From Polyangiaceae bacterium (GTDB taxonomy: Bacteria > Myxococcota_A > Polyangia > Polyangiales > Polyangiaceae), in NCBI GenBank assembly GCA_025937785.1, contig JAICQQ010000012.1:1-64000 (forward strand): a stretch of 64,000 bases of DNA, in the 5' to 3' direction. Of the stretch, positions 1 through 9,704 are shown one piece after another. How positions within the stretch are numbered: position 1 is the first letter of the stretch; each line of letters opens with the position of its first letter. A program made the position numbers and the translations under genes. Below the pieces are notes generated by a model, which did no database searches, was not told where the DNA came from, and saw only the letters and a program-made list of their open reading frames with translations.

Positions 1-144
1 GCCCTGCTCCGCGCTTGGCGCAAAGCACCGCGCGAACCTTCTGCCACTGCCGCTCGTCCAGCTGCTGTCTAACCATGCTGCCTACCCACGGAACACACTT
101 CGACCGCCATGGATAGCTCTTTCCTCGACTTCTCGGGCACGCAC

Positions 145-170
145 ACGTTCACGTTCACGTTCACGTTCAC
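145..170. repeat. ACGTTC hexanucleotide tandem repeat
   Basis: Four exact ACGTTC units plus a partial fifth. A two-unit version occurs at the matching place of the second duplicate near 461-472, so copy number differs between the two paralogous units. This suggests slippage expansion after duplication. Confidence 0.85.
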
Positions 171-217
171 GGGCCGGACTAATTCAGGGACAGGCCCTAG
201 TCTCAATAGGACGCCAG

Positions 218-270
218 AGTCCGAAATTCGCGCGGCCTCATACAGGCCGGGCCGCGCGAATTTCGGGACT
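218..270. repeat. Long inverted repeat / stem-loop
   Basis: Left arm 218-236 is the reverse complement of right arm 251-270 except for one extra G on the right, giving about 19 paired bases around a 14-nt loop; the loop itself can pair a little further. There is no T-tract on either side, so it is not a typical intrinsic terminator. It lies between the two halves of the direct duplication. It could be a REP-like element. Confidence 0.7.
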
Positions 271-491
271 GAACGACCCCGTAAACGTGAAGGTAAACGT
301 GCCCGGCTCAAACTGCTCGACGAGAAGGACCTGAAAGCGGGCAAGGAGCGAACCTTCTGCGCTGCCGCCCATCCAGCTCGCTGTCTAACCCTCTGGCGTA
401 CCCATGGAACACGCTTCGACCGCATGGACAGCCTTTCCTCGACGTCTCGGGCACGGATGCGTTCACGTTCACGGGGCCGGGGACAGCCCTA

Positions 492-516
492 GCCATCGGC
501 CATCAGCCATCAGCCA
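492..516. repeat. 7-bp GCCATCA tandem repeat
   Basis: About three and a half units of GCCATC(A/G) lie 65 bp upstream of the PrsW-like gene. Confidence 0.75.
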
Positions 517-580
517 AATTTCGGTGCAGCCTCGCTTGGCGATAGCTCTCAGCGGGGCGATTTTGCGGTAAGGTGCTCGC

Positions 581-1606
581 GTGCTGTTCTTGTTGGCGCT
601 GCTGGTGATATCGCCGGTAGTTTTGTTCTACTTCCTCATCATCAAGGGCACCGATCGCTACGAGCCCGAGCCTTTCTGGTTGCTCACGCTGATGTTCTTT
701 TGGGGAGCAGTGGGGGCGACCGGCACCGCCCTCATCGGCAACGCGATTGGAGAAGGTGCGCTGAGCTGGGCGTTGAACGCGAAGCCGGGCGATGCGTTGC
801 TCACGGCGTCGACCGCCTCGTTCGTGGCCCCGCTCGTCGAGGAATCCACGAAGGGTTTCGGGCTCATCATGCTCTGGGGCCTGTCGGCGATTTGGTTGCG
901 CGAACTCGACGGCCCCCTGGATGGCGCCATCTACGGCGGCGTGATCGGCCTCGGTTTCACGCTCACCGAAGACGCGCTTTACGTCGCTAGCGCGGGTGCG
1001 CAGCAGGGCGCCGCGGGCTTCACCGGGTTGTTCTTCATCAGGACCGTGCTGGCGGGCCTTGGACACGCGTCGTTCACGGCGATGACGGGTGTCGGGGTCG
1101 GAGTCGCCGCAGAAAGCAAGAGCGTCCTCGTCAAGCTCATCGCTCCGATGGGGGGCTGGGTGGCCGCCGTCGGCTTGCACGGGCTGCACAACTTCCTGGT
1201 CACCTTCGCCCTGGGCGACGGCGTCGGGTTGCTCCTGAAGTTCTTGGTGTTCTGGACCTTTCAGGCCATCTTCTTCTTCGTGATCGTGCTGCTCGCGATC
1301 CGCGATCGATCGATCGTGCTGCGCGGGCTCGTCGACGAGACGGGTCGACTGCTCCACCCGAAGGAGCTGAAGCGCACCACCAGCTATTGGATGCTGGTTC
1401 CATTCGTTAACTTCTTCTCGCTCATGAGCAGCCCCGGCGGCTACTCCAAGAGCCGACAGAAGCAGCTCGACCTGATCGATCTGGCATTTCTGAAGCATCG
1501 CCAGCGGGACGGCGCCCGCTCCCTGGCGCTGCAAGAAAAGGAGCAATCGCTCCGCCGGCGCGTACAGCAAGCCAACGAACAAGGCATCTTCATCGGCGTC
1601 CGCTGA
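581..1606 (+). CDS. PrsW-family intramembrane glutamic protease
   Basis: This is a 341-residue multi-pass membrane protein of the PrsW family, which cleaves membrane-anchored substrates such as anti-sigma factors in other bacteria. The family hallmarks are visible: the EExxK motif (E87, E88, K91), a second motif with FTLTED at 126-131, GLGH at 159-162 and an LHGLHN block at 199-204, each inside or beside a hydrophobic segment. The GTG start at 581 puts a transmembrane helix at residues 1-21. The C-terminal 100 residues are soluble, charged and cytoplasmic-looking. No anti-sigma factor gene lies beside it, so the substrate cannot be inferred. The family call is firm; the role is inference. Confidence 0.88.
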   Translation: MLFLLALLVISPVVLFYFLIIKGTDRYEPEPFWLLTLMFFWGAVGATGTALIGNAIGEGALSWALNAKPGDALLTASTASFVAPLVEESTKGFGLIMLWGLSAIWLRELDGPLDGAIYGGVIGLGFTLTEDALYVASAGAQQGAAGFTGLFFIRTVLAGLGHASFTAMTGVGVGVAAESKSVLVKLIAPMGGWVAAVGLHGLHNFLVTFALGDGVGLLLKFLVFWTFQAIFFFVIVLLAIRDRSIVLRGLVDETGRLLHPKELKRTTSYWMLVPFVNFFSLMSSPGGYSKSRQKQLDLIDLAFLKHRQRDGARSLALQEKEQSLRRRVQQANEQGIFIGVR

Positions 1607-1770
1607 ACCCTCGGCGCGCCCAGTTCGAGGTTCTGGCTCGCCTCGAGGAACGGCCCAGCCACAGGCGTGCAGACCGAAGCTGAGCTGATCACGAAATTGC
1701 GGCAGCAAGAAGCCGTCGTCGTCCCCGCCCAGACAGTCCCCCGAGCTCCGAGGGGGCTCGAGGTGAGCAG

Positions 1771-2910
1771 CTAGCGAGCGAGGGAACGGGCGATGACGAG
1801 GCGCTGGATCTGGCTGGTGCCTTCGTAGATCTGCAGCACCTTGGCGTCCCGCATCAACTTCTCGACGGGGTAGTCTTTCACGTAGCCGTTGCCGCCGAAA
1901 ACCTGCACCGCATCGAGCGCGGTTTGCATGGCTCGATCCGCGCCGAAGGCCTTGGCGTAGCTCGAAACGATCGGATCGCGCACGCCGTTGTCGAGATTCC
2001 AGGCGCCTTTCAACGTGAGCAAGCGTGTGGCCTCGGTGCTGATGGCCATGTCCGCTAGCATGGCTTGCACCATTTGATGCTCGATGATGGGCTGCCCGAA
2101 CGTGACGCGTTCTTTGGCGTACGCGACGCTTTCGTCGAGGCAGCGCTGCATCAACCCGGTCGCCATCGCGCCGATGTCGGGCCGCGTCTGGTTGAAGGTT
2201 TCCATCGCCAACTTGAACCCCTGGCCTTCGGGCGCGAGCAGGTTGGCCTTCGGGACTTTGACGTTTTCGAAATGCACGGCCGCGGTGTCGCTGGCCCGCT
2301 GCCCCAGCTTGTCTTCGTGTTTGCCGACGCGAAGGCCCTCCGTCTCGCGGTCGACGATGAAGGCCGCGATACCCCGATGGCGCAGTTCGGGGTCACTGGT
2401 GGCAAAGACGACGTAGAAACTCGCGAACGAAGCGTTCGTTATCCAGCACTTTTCGCCGTTCAGCACGAAGTCGTCGCCGTGCTTCTCGAAGCGCATCCTG
2501 AGTCCGGCGACATCGCTACCGCCGGTGGGTTCGGTGGTGCAGTAGCTGGCGAACACGGGCTCGGCGGTGAGCATGCCCAGATACTTCGTCTTCTGCGCTT
2601 CGGAGCCCGCGAGCTTGATCGGCGTGAGCGCCAGCGTGTTCGCGAGCATGCTGGTTTGGATGCCGGTGCAGCCGTAGGCGAGCTGCTCGGCGATGAGGGC
2701 GTTGTCGAGCTCGCCCAGGCCCGCTCCGCCGTATTCGGAGGGGACCGTTGGATTGATGAGCCCGAGCTCGTGTCCGGCTTCGAAGACGTCTTTGGGAAAG
2801 CGGGCGTCGCGATCGCATTCGGCGGCGATGGGCGTGACCCGCTCCTTGGTGAAGCGCTTCGCCATCTCGACGAGCGCCTGTTGCTCCTCGGTCAAACTGA
2901 ACCCCAGCAT
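1771..2910 (-). CDS. Acyl-CoA dehydrogenase
   Basis: A 379-residue FAD-dependent acyl-CoA dehydrogenase, the enzyme of the first beta-oxidation step that makes the 2-enoyl-CoA. Length and layout match the short/medium-chain type. Visible signatures are the FAD/substrate loop TEPTGGSDVAG near residue 130, the CWITNA strand, the C-terminal FGGNGY, and the catalytic-base segment YEGTSQIQR where E363 is the expected base. Upstream on the same strand, only a few bases away, is a 41-codon membrane peptide gene, then ccmD and ccmC. The four genes run in one direction and may be one transcript, although a functional link between beta-oxidation and heme handling is not obvious. Chain-length specificity cannot be read from the sequence. 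Confidence 0.95.
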   Translation of the reverse strand: MLGFSLTEEQQALVEMAKRFTKERVTPIAAECDRDARFPKDVFEAGHELGLINPTVPSEYGGAGLGELDNALIAEQLAYGCTGIQTSMLANTLALTPIKLAGSEAQKTKYLGMLTAEPVFASYCTTEPTGGSDVAGLRMRFEKHGDDFVLNGEKCWITNASFASFYVVFATSDPELRHRGIAAFIVDRETEGLRVGKHEDKLGQRASDTAAVHFENVKVPKANLLAPEGQGFKLAMETFNQTRPDIGAMATGLMQRCLDESVAYAKERVTFGQPIIEHQMVQAMLADMAISTEATRLLTLKGAWNLDNGVRDPIVSSYAKAFGADRAMQTALDAVQVFGGNGYVKDYPVEKLMRDAKVLQIYEGTSQIQRLVIARSLAR

Positions 2911-2913
2911 TTG

Positions 2914-3039
2914 CTACTCCTTCGCCCGCTTTTTCAGGCGGGCCACTTCGGCGCGAACGGCTTTTGCACCCAACACGTAGCCAAAACTCAGCCCGATCAA
3001 TAGCACGCCCGGGATGTAGATGATGTGTTCGAACGTCAT
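2914..3039 (-). CDS. 41-residue single-span membrane peptide after ccmD
   Basis: A small open frame (ATG at 3039, TAG at 2914) lies between ccmD and the acyl-CoA dehydrogenase with gaps of 15 and 3 bases. It encodes one hydrophobic helix (about residues 6-24, IIYIPGVLLIGLSFGYVLG) followed by a positively charged tail with Lys/Arg/Glu, giving an N-out/C-in topology. The size and topology recall CcmD, which also has one helix and a basic cytoplasmic tail, so it may be a second small subunit of the heme-handling complex. Codon use is GC-rich like its neighbours. No family is recognised, and expression is unproven. Confidence 0.55.
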   Translation of the reverse strand: MTFEHIIYIPGVLLIGLSFGYVLGAKAVRAEVARLKKRAKE

Positions 3040-3054
3040 GGACGCCCAATAGTT

Positions 3055-3303
3055 TCAGTCTGCGCGGCCGGCGCCCGCAGAGTCGGCACGCTTCAAGGCC
3101 TGTTCGAGGCGGTCGACCTTTTCGGTCAGTGACCGTTGACGCCGATGCGTCATGGCCAGGAAGCCGAAGAAAAGGAGCCACATCGCGGCATAGGCGATCA
3201 CGAGCAGCGACTCGGCGCTGGTGCTGTCGGAGCCGCCTTCGACCGGGACGAATTCGCTGGGGGTCTTGGTGGGTGTCTGAAGGGAAATCGAGTGCGTGGT
3301 CAT
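3055..3303 (-). CDS. ccmD: CcmD-like heme exporter small subunit
   Basis: An 82-residue protein with a polar N-terminus, one transmembrane segment (about residues 32-52, ending MWLLFFGFLAM) and a Lys/Arg/Glu-rich coiled-coil tail. CcmD is the small membrane protein that holds CcmC and the apocytochrome chaperone CcmE together during cytochrome c maturation (system I). Sequence conservation in this family is low, so the call rests on the topology, the size and the position 18 bases after ccmC. The N-terminal 30 residues are longer than in enterobacterial CcmD. Confidence 0.7.
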   Translation of the reverse strand: MTTHSISLQTPTKTPSEFVPVEGGSDSTSAESLLVIAYAAMWLLFFGFLAMTHRRQRSLTEKVDRLEQALKRADSAGAGRAD

Positions 3304-3321
3304 GCTGGCTCCAGGGAGGAT

Positions 3322-4032
3322 TCAGGCTTCGTCGAGCAGGCCCAAGCTGGCGGCGTGCTCTTCGGCTCGGTTCAGCCGCGCCTTGGTGACGGCAAGGCTG
3401 GCTCGGCTGATCAAGAGCAAGATCGCGAGCAGGGTCATGGCTACGAAGCCCATCAAGAGCGCGGTACGCATGTCTGGATGCCGCAGGCCGCCGCCGCCCT
3501 TGCCGATCACCGCTGGGTGCACGCCGCCCCATTTTTGCACGGAATAGTGGATGATGGGTAAGTTGACGGTGCCGAGTACACCAAGCGCTGCGGCGAACTT
3601 GCGCTCGGCCTCGCCGTCGCCTGCAAACGCGCGCAGCACTACGACTGCGATGTAGATGAGGACGCTGAGCAGCGTGGTCACGAGCCGCGGCTCCCACGCC
3701 CAGTACACGCCCCACGCCTTTTTGGCCCACAGCGGACCGCTGATCAACATCACGGCGCCGAACGCGACCGCCACTTCGGCCCCGGCGCGGGCCCAGGCGT
3801 CGCGCTTATCGGTGGGCGTCACGAGGTAAGCGGCGCTGGCGACGAAGCAGACGGTACCACTCAGGTACATGGCGTACGCCGAAGGCACATGAAAGTAGAA
3901 AATCTTCTGCGCGATGCCGCCCGCCTCGATCTGTGCGGCCGGCGTCTGCATGAAGATGAAATAGATCAGGTACCCGAAGAAGATCGCCGTGACGGCAACC
4001 AGCCCGTTGAACAGAAGGTCACGTCGCTCCAT
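3322..4032 (-). CDS. ccmC: Heme transporter permease CcmC
   Basis: A 236-residue six-helix membrane protein of the CcmC/CcsA family, which presents heme to CcmE on the periplasmic side during cytochrome c biogenesis. The tryptophan-rich heme-binding signature is present as W107-G-V-Y-W-A-W-E-P-R-L at 107-117, with Glu-Pro where many CcmC proteins have Asp-Ala. The two axial-ligand histidine regions are visible: FHVPSAY (H48) and PIIHYSVQKW (H162). It is followed by ccmD. ccmA, ccmB, ccmE and ccmF are not in this window, so the rest of the system must be elsewhere. A c-type cytochrome lipoprotein at 28210-28833 is a plausible client. Confidence 0.9.
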   Translation of the reverse strand: MERRDLLFNGLVAVTAIFFGYLIYFIFMQTPAAQIEAGGIAQKIFYFHVPSAYAMYLSGTVCFVASAAYLVTPTDKRDAWARAGAEVAVAFGAVMLISGPLWAKKAWGVYWAWEPRLVTTLLSVLIYIAVVVLRAFAGDGEAERKFAAALGVLGTVNLPIIHYSVQKWGGVHPAVIGKGGGGLRHPDMRTALLMGFVAMTLLAILLLISRASLAVTKARLNRAEEHAASLGLLDEA

Positions 4033-4146
4033 GAATGCCCCGCGAATCTACCGGGCCCCGCCAGAAATGCCAACCGCTACGCGCCGAACCAACGTTCGAC
4101 GTGATTTGTTCCGACGAAGCGCCGAAAAAAGCGCTTCAGCCGAGTG

Positions 4147-5646
4147 TTAGACCTGGCAGGAGGCGAGGGAGAGGAACGCGGTAATTTTCGCGCGCAGCAA
4201 CTCGAATTCTTTGAGGGTCACGTCGAGCTCCGCTTCGCGCTGCGTGCGGGCCGTGTCGACCATATCGAAGCTCGTGCCGGTGCCGTTCAAGAAAGTGATC
4301 TGCGCGAATCTGGCGGACTGGCGCGCGATTTCTGCGGCGCGCGTGCTCACGACCAGGTTCGCTTCGGCCACTCGAATGCTGCGCAGCGCGCGATCGACCT
4401 CGACGCGTGCTTCGCGCTTGCGGTCGATCACCGACTCCTGCGCGATCGCCAGCTGCGCCTCGTTGACCTGGCGCGTGCCGTAACGGAAGCCGCCGTCGTA
4501 AATGTTCCAGCTCAGCACCGCGCCGATGGTCCATGTCACCGACTCGCCGTTCGCCGTGCGGTTGGCGTCGGACCAATAGGTGGCTGACGAAACGCCGTCG
4601 ATGGTCGGCACGTAGAGATAGTCGACGCTCTTCACGTTGCGGCGAGCGATTTCCGCGTTGGCTTCGGCAGCGCGCACGTCCAAGCGGGCATCGATGGATT
4701 TTTGCTCTTCGCACGAGTTGCGCGCCTGGACGGCCAGGGCATCGAGGCTGATGTTGGGCGCCACGCCCCAAGCGTCCGAAGTGCCCAGCGCCAGCCCGAG
4801 GTTCTCGCGCGATCGGCGGATGGCTTCGTCGGCGTTGATCACCTGCTGGCGCGCCCGCTCCACCTCTTGCTCCATACGCAGCACGTCGACCGCGCTGGCC
4901 GAGCCGAGCCGTGCCCGGCGCCGGTTCAACTCGAGATTCGAGAGTGCAGAGCGCAAGCTGACGCGGCTGACCTCGGCGGCGCGCTCGGCCGTCACCACCT
5001 GGATGATGGCGTTGGCTACGTCGCCGACCGTGAGGCGCTCGGCGTCCTGGGCTTCGAGCTGGCGGGCGTTGATGGCTTGCTTTGCGGTGCCGCGGTCGTA
5101 CCAAGCCTTGCTGGCGAGCAGCGGAACCCGCAAGTTCAGGCCAGCGTTCCAGGTGGTCGCGGGATCGGGTAGGGAGGTGGTCTGGGGCGGGGTGGCGAAG
5201 ATGTCCACACCTTCACCGCGCAGCAGGTGGTGGTTGATCTGGGCGTCGCCGGTCAGTGAGGGCAGGGCTGGTGCCAGCGCTTGGCGTGCCTGACCGCGCG
5301 CGACGTCGACCTGGGAGCGCGCCGTCTTCAGGAGCGACGAGTTGCTGCGGATCAATTTCAATGCCTGGCGCCAATCGCTGAGCTGGTTGGGAGCAGCCGG
5401 CGGATCTTCGAGCATGGGATCGCTGACTTCCAGTTCCGGCGGGCGCACCTGGATATCGGCGTCTGCTGCGGCGGGTGATGCGGGTGGGGCAGCCGCGGGT
5501 GGGGCAGCCGCCGGGGCCACGGGTCGGGGCGGGGCGGGTGCCGGAGCGGGTGCCGGTTGCGCAGGTGCCGGCTGCGCGAGGACCGCTAGGGGGCTGAGGA
5601 TCGTAGAGCAAAGAGTGAGAGCGCAAAGCGATCGGAGACGACGCAT
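4147..5646 (-). CDS. TolC-family outer membrane efflux protein
   Basis: A 499-residue TolC/OEP-type outer-membrane channel component. The start at 5646 gives a signal peptide ending near VLAQPA, followed by about 40 residues of Pro/Ala-rich linker. After it come the two long alpha-helical OEP repeats (heptad-rich segments with ERAAEV, RRRARLGSASAVDVLRMEQEVERARQ and EAQLAIAQESVIDRKREARVEVDRAL) and strand segments such as WTIGAVLSWNIYDGG. The GSASAVDVL/GTGTSFDMVDTA pair is the characteristic repeated motif of the family. An alternative start 18 codons upstream would bury the signal peptide. No adaptor or inner-membrane pump gene is adjacent; ccmC lies 114 bases downstream on the same strand. 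The transported substrate is unknown. Confidence 0.92.
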   Translation of the reverse strand: MRRLRSLCALTLCSTILSPLAVLAQPAPAQPAPAPAPAPPRPVAPAAAPPAAAPPASPAAADADIQVRPPELEVSDPMLEDPPAAPNQLSDWRQALKLIRSNSSLLKTARSQVDVARGQARQALAPALPSLTGDAQINHHLLRGEGVDIFATPPQTTSLPDPATTWNAGLNLRVPLLASKAWYDRGTAKQAINARQLEAQDAERLTVGDVANAIIQVVTAERAAEVSRVSLRSALSNLELNRRRARLGSASAVDVLRMEQEVERARQQVINADEAIRRSRENLGLALGTSDAWGVAPNISLDALAVQARNSCEEQKSIDARLDVRAAEANAEIARRNVKSVDYLYVPTIDGVSSATYWSDANRTANGESVTWTIGAVLSWNIYDGGFRYGTRQVNEAQLAIAQESVIDRKREARVEVDRALRSIRVAEANLVVSTRAAEIARQSARFAQITFLNGTGTSFDMVDTARTQREAELDVTLKEFELLRAKITAFLSLASCQV

Positions 5647-5911
5647 GGGGCGTATCGTTAGTGTCGAAGCGCCGAGACGCCAATGGGCTTGTCGTCGCAT
5701 TGGATTGGTCCAGCGTCCGAAAGCCTGCCAGCGGGGATGCCGCGGCGCCCTTCCGGCCTACGCCAGGCCTGACCTACGCCGGCAGAACCCTGCGCCGGCT
5801 GACCCTGCGCCTAGCCTGCGAGCGTGGGTCGGCCGACACCCGACGAGGCGGCAGCCACGCTCTCAGCCGACCGGTTCGTGGAGCCCGCGCCAGCCCCCGT
5901 AGCGCCCGCGC

Positions 5912-6592
5912 CTAGCGCTGCTCGGAGCACGCCTGCGCCGAGGTCGAGATCGGTCCCAAGGGGGCGCCGGGCGGGTCTGAGCGCAACCATTCGGCGAGCA
6001 GGCGTTCGGCGGCCGAGGTGTCGCCGTCGAGCGCGTCGGAGAGCACCGTCTTGGCACGGCTGTGCTGCCCGGCGCGCACCAGGGCGTGCGCGTACGAGCT
6101 GCCGATCTCCGGCTCGTTGGGGAAGGCCGTGTAGGCCTGCTCGAGGTACTTGAGTGCGTCCCCTGGACGGTTCAGGGCGACGTCGAGCAGATGACCCAGA
6201 TTGTGGGCGCACATGGGGAAGTGTGGCGCGAGCAGCATGGCTTTGCGGTAGGCGGCCGCGGCGCTTCGGTAGTTGCCGAGCAGCGTTTGCGCCAGCCCTA
6301 ACAGCGCCCAGGTACGCTCGGCGGGTTCCCCGCCCACTTGGCCCAGATCGTGGCCCTGGGTTTGGGCAACGCTCAGCAACTCACGTGCCAGCAAGGCTGA
6401 TTTCCAAGGCTGATCTTGCACGATGAGTTCGGCCAATTTGCGCTTGCCGAACAGCGCCGCGCTCGACCGGGGCTCCGCGTGACGCAGGAGCTTGTTGAGC
6501 ATTGGCACCAGCTCGCTCGGGGGCAGATCGTGCGCCAGCGCCCATTGGATGTCACTCAGCATGCGTTGCACGTTGGGGGCTTGCTCGGGCAC
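5912..6592 (-). CDS. Tetratricopeptide-repeat protein
   Basis: A soluble protein of about 226 residues (GTG at 6592; TTG at 6631 and ATG at 6562 are alternatives). The central part has TPR-type helical hairpins: segments such as TWALLGLAQTLLGNYRSAAAAYRKAMLLAPHFP and the following PGDALKYLEQAYTAFPNEPEIGSSYA unit show the W/G/Y/A/P spacing of TPRs. There is no signal peptide or transmembrane segment, so it is probably cytoplasmic. Partner and function are unknown. It follows the helicase gene on the same strand but is separated from it by the 22-bp repeat tract. Confidence 0.75.
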   Translation of the reverse strand: MPEQAPNVQRMLSDIQWALAHDLPPSELVPMLNKLLRHAEPRSSAALFGKRKLAELIVQDQPWKSALLARELLSVAQTQGHDLGQVGGEPAERTWALLGLAQTLLGNYRSAAAAYRKAMLLAPHFPMCAHNLGHLLDVALNRPGDALKYLEQAYTAFPNEPEIGSSYAHALVRAGQHSRAKTVLSDALDGDTSAAERLLAEWLRSDPPGAPLGPISTSAQACSEQR

Positions 6593-6696
6593 GTCGCTCT
6601 CTGTGGTAGCGTTTGGCGCTGAGCCGCGCAATCGTTTTGTCGCCGGATTTTCTCGAGTTTACGGCAGAATCTGGGGTGCGCAGTTTGCTTTCGGTG

Positions 6697-6785
6697 CTAC
6701 GCAGCGTGCCCGACCGGGCTACGCAGCGTGCCCGACCGACTCTACGCAGCGTGCCCGACCGGGCTACGCAGCGTGCCCGACCCAG
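6697..6785. repeat. 22-bp minisatellite, four copies
   Basis: Four consecutive units of CTACGCAGCGTGCCCGACCG plus two or three variable bases (6697-6718, 6719-6741, 6742-6763, 6764-6785). The first 19 bases are invariant and only the last few vary. The tract ends 13 bases before the helicase stop codon, between two minus-strand genes. The 22/23-bp unit is not a multiple of three, so it is not a coding repeat. Confidence 0.95.
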
Positions 6786-6797
6786 CGCTGCTGCGAC

Positions 6798-9094
<2,297 letters not shown>

Positions 9095-9098
<4 letters not shown>

Positions 9099-9604
9099 GG
9101 TGATGGCGTGCTCGGGGGGAGCGGATGGGAATCAGCGGCTGCAAGCCCGAGCTCTTGCAGTACCCTCTCGACTTCGCGTCGAAGGCGCGAAAGGTTCCGG
9201 GCTTCATACCTCACCGCGTGTTCTTCGGCATACCGAAGCTGATCAATCTGTTTCAGAGCCAGGCGCCCGGTGGGGTCGGCCCCGCACGCCGCCTCGAGGC
9301 TTGCGCGCGCGTCCCACTCAGGTCCAAGGGATTTTCGAAATTCGGCCACTGCCGCCCCGGCCTCCCCGCCATCTCGGACGGTGGCGGCGACGGTCCGGGC
9401 TCGCCCGAGGGCCTGAACGAGCCGGTGGATACCCACGCGGCAGTCGCTGTGAGCGCCCTCAACCCTTGGAAACCACACCTGTCCTATGATCTCGAAGGTA
9501 CACACCGCCGTGAAGGCGGAGACCACCAGGCCCAGGAGCAGGTAACCGGCCCTGCGGCCAATTTGGCTGGCGCGCTCACTGCGGGGGGCCGGAGGGCTTG
9601 GCAT
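9095..9604 (-). CDS. Single-span membrane protein of unknown function
   Basis: A 169-residue protein (ATG at 9604; a TTG at 9646 is possible) with one N-terminal transmembrane helix (around GYLLLGLVVSAFTAVCTFEIIG) and a soluble domain outside. The domain has two Cys residues (SDCRVG and EAACGAD) that could form a disulfide and a Lys/Arg/Glu-rich helical C-terminus (EEHAVRYEARNLSRLRREVERVL). It resembles pilin-like or secreted helical proteins in shape only; no family is recognised. The gene overlaps the start of the helicase gene by four bases, so the two are probably co-translated. Confidence 0.6.
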
Positions 9605-9704
9605 AACGTGCGGATCGCTGTAGTGCCCCCGGCTGCCCTGAGTCAAACAGTTGCGGTAGGCGCATTGACCACAGGGCCTCCGTCCAGCATAGTTTCACAA
9701 GAAT

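Larger units (their letters stand above)
35..480. repeat. Imperfect direct duplication (35-177 and 351-480)
   Basis: Two copies of roughly 130-143 bp share the same order of landmarks: AACCTTCTGC, CCAGCT, CTGTCTAACC, a CCCA(C/T)GGAACAC block, CTTCGACCGC, ATGGA, TTTCCTCGAC, TCTCGGGCACG, then GTTCACG hexamers and a GGGCCGG end. The first copy carries more ACGTTC units than the second. They are separated by about 170 bp containing a stem-loop. The copies differ by substitutions and small indels, so the duplication is old or the units belong to a dispersed family. Confidence 0.7.
1..580. other. Repeat-rich intergenic region without a convincing gene
   Basis: No reading frame here looks like a protein: the open frames encode low-complexity strings such as alternating Val-Asn or Thr-Phe that come from a hexanucleotide repeat. 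The stretch holds a diverged direct duplication (35-177 and 351-480), a hexamer repeat (145-170), a long stem-loop (218-270) and a 7-bp repeat (492-516), described separately. It ends at the GTG start of the PrsW-like gene. It may be a remnant of an eroded gene or repeat family; nothing in it identifies which. Confidence 0.6.

Noticed and set aside
503-1708. Long minus-strand open frame (about 400 codons) opposite the PrsW-like gene
   Set aside because: It is antisense to a gene with clear motifs and has a Glu/Arg/His-rich composition typical of a high-GC shadow frame.
2065-3003. Plus-strand frame opposite the acyl-CoA dehydrogenase
   Set aside because: Antisense shadow; no ribosome-binding site and Arg/Leu-rich product.
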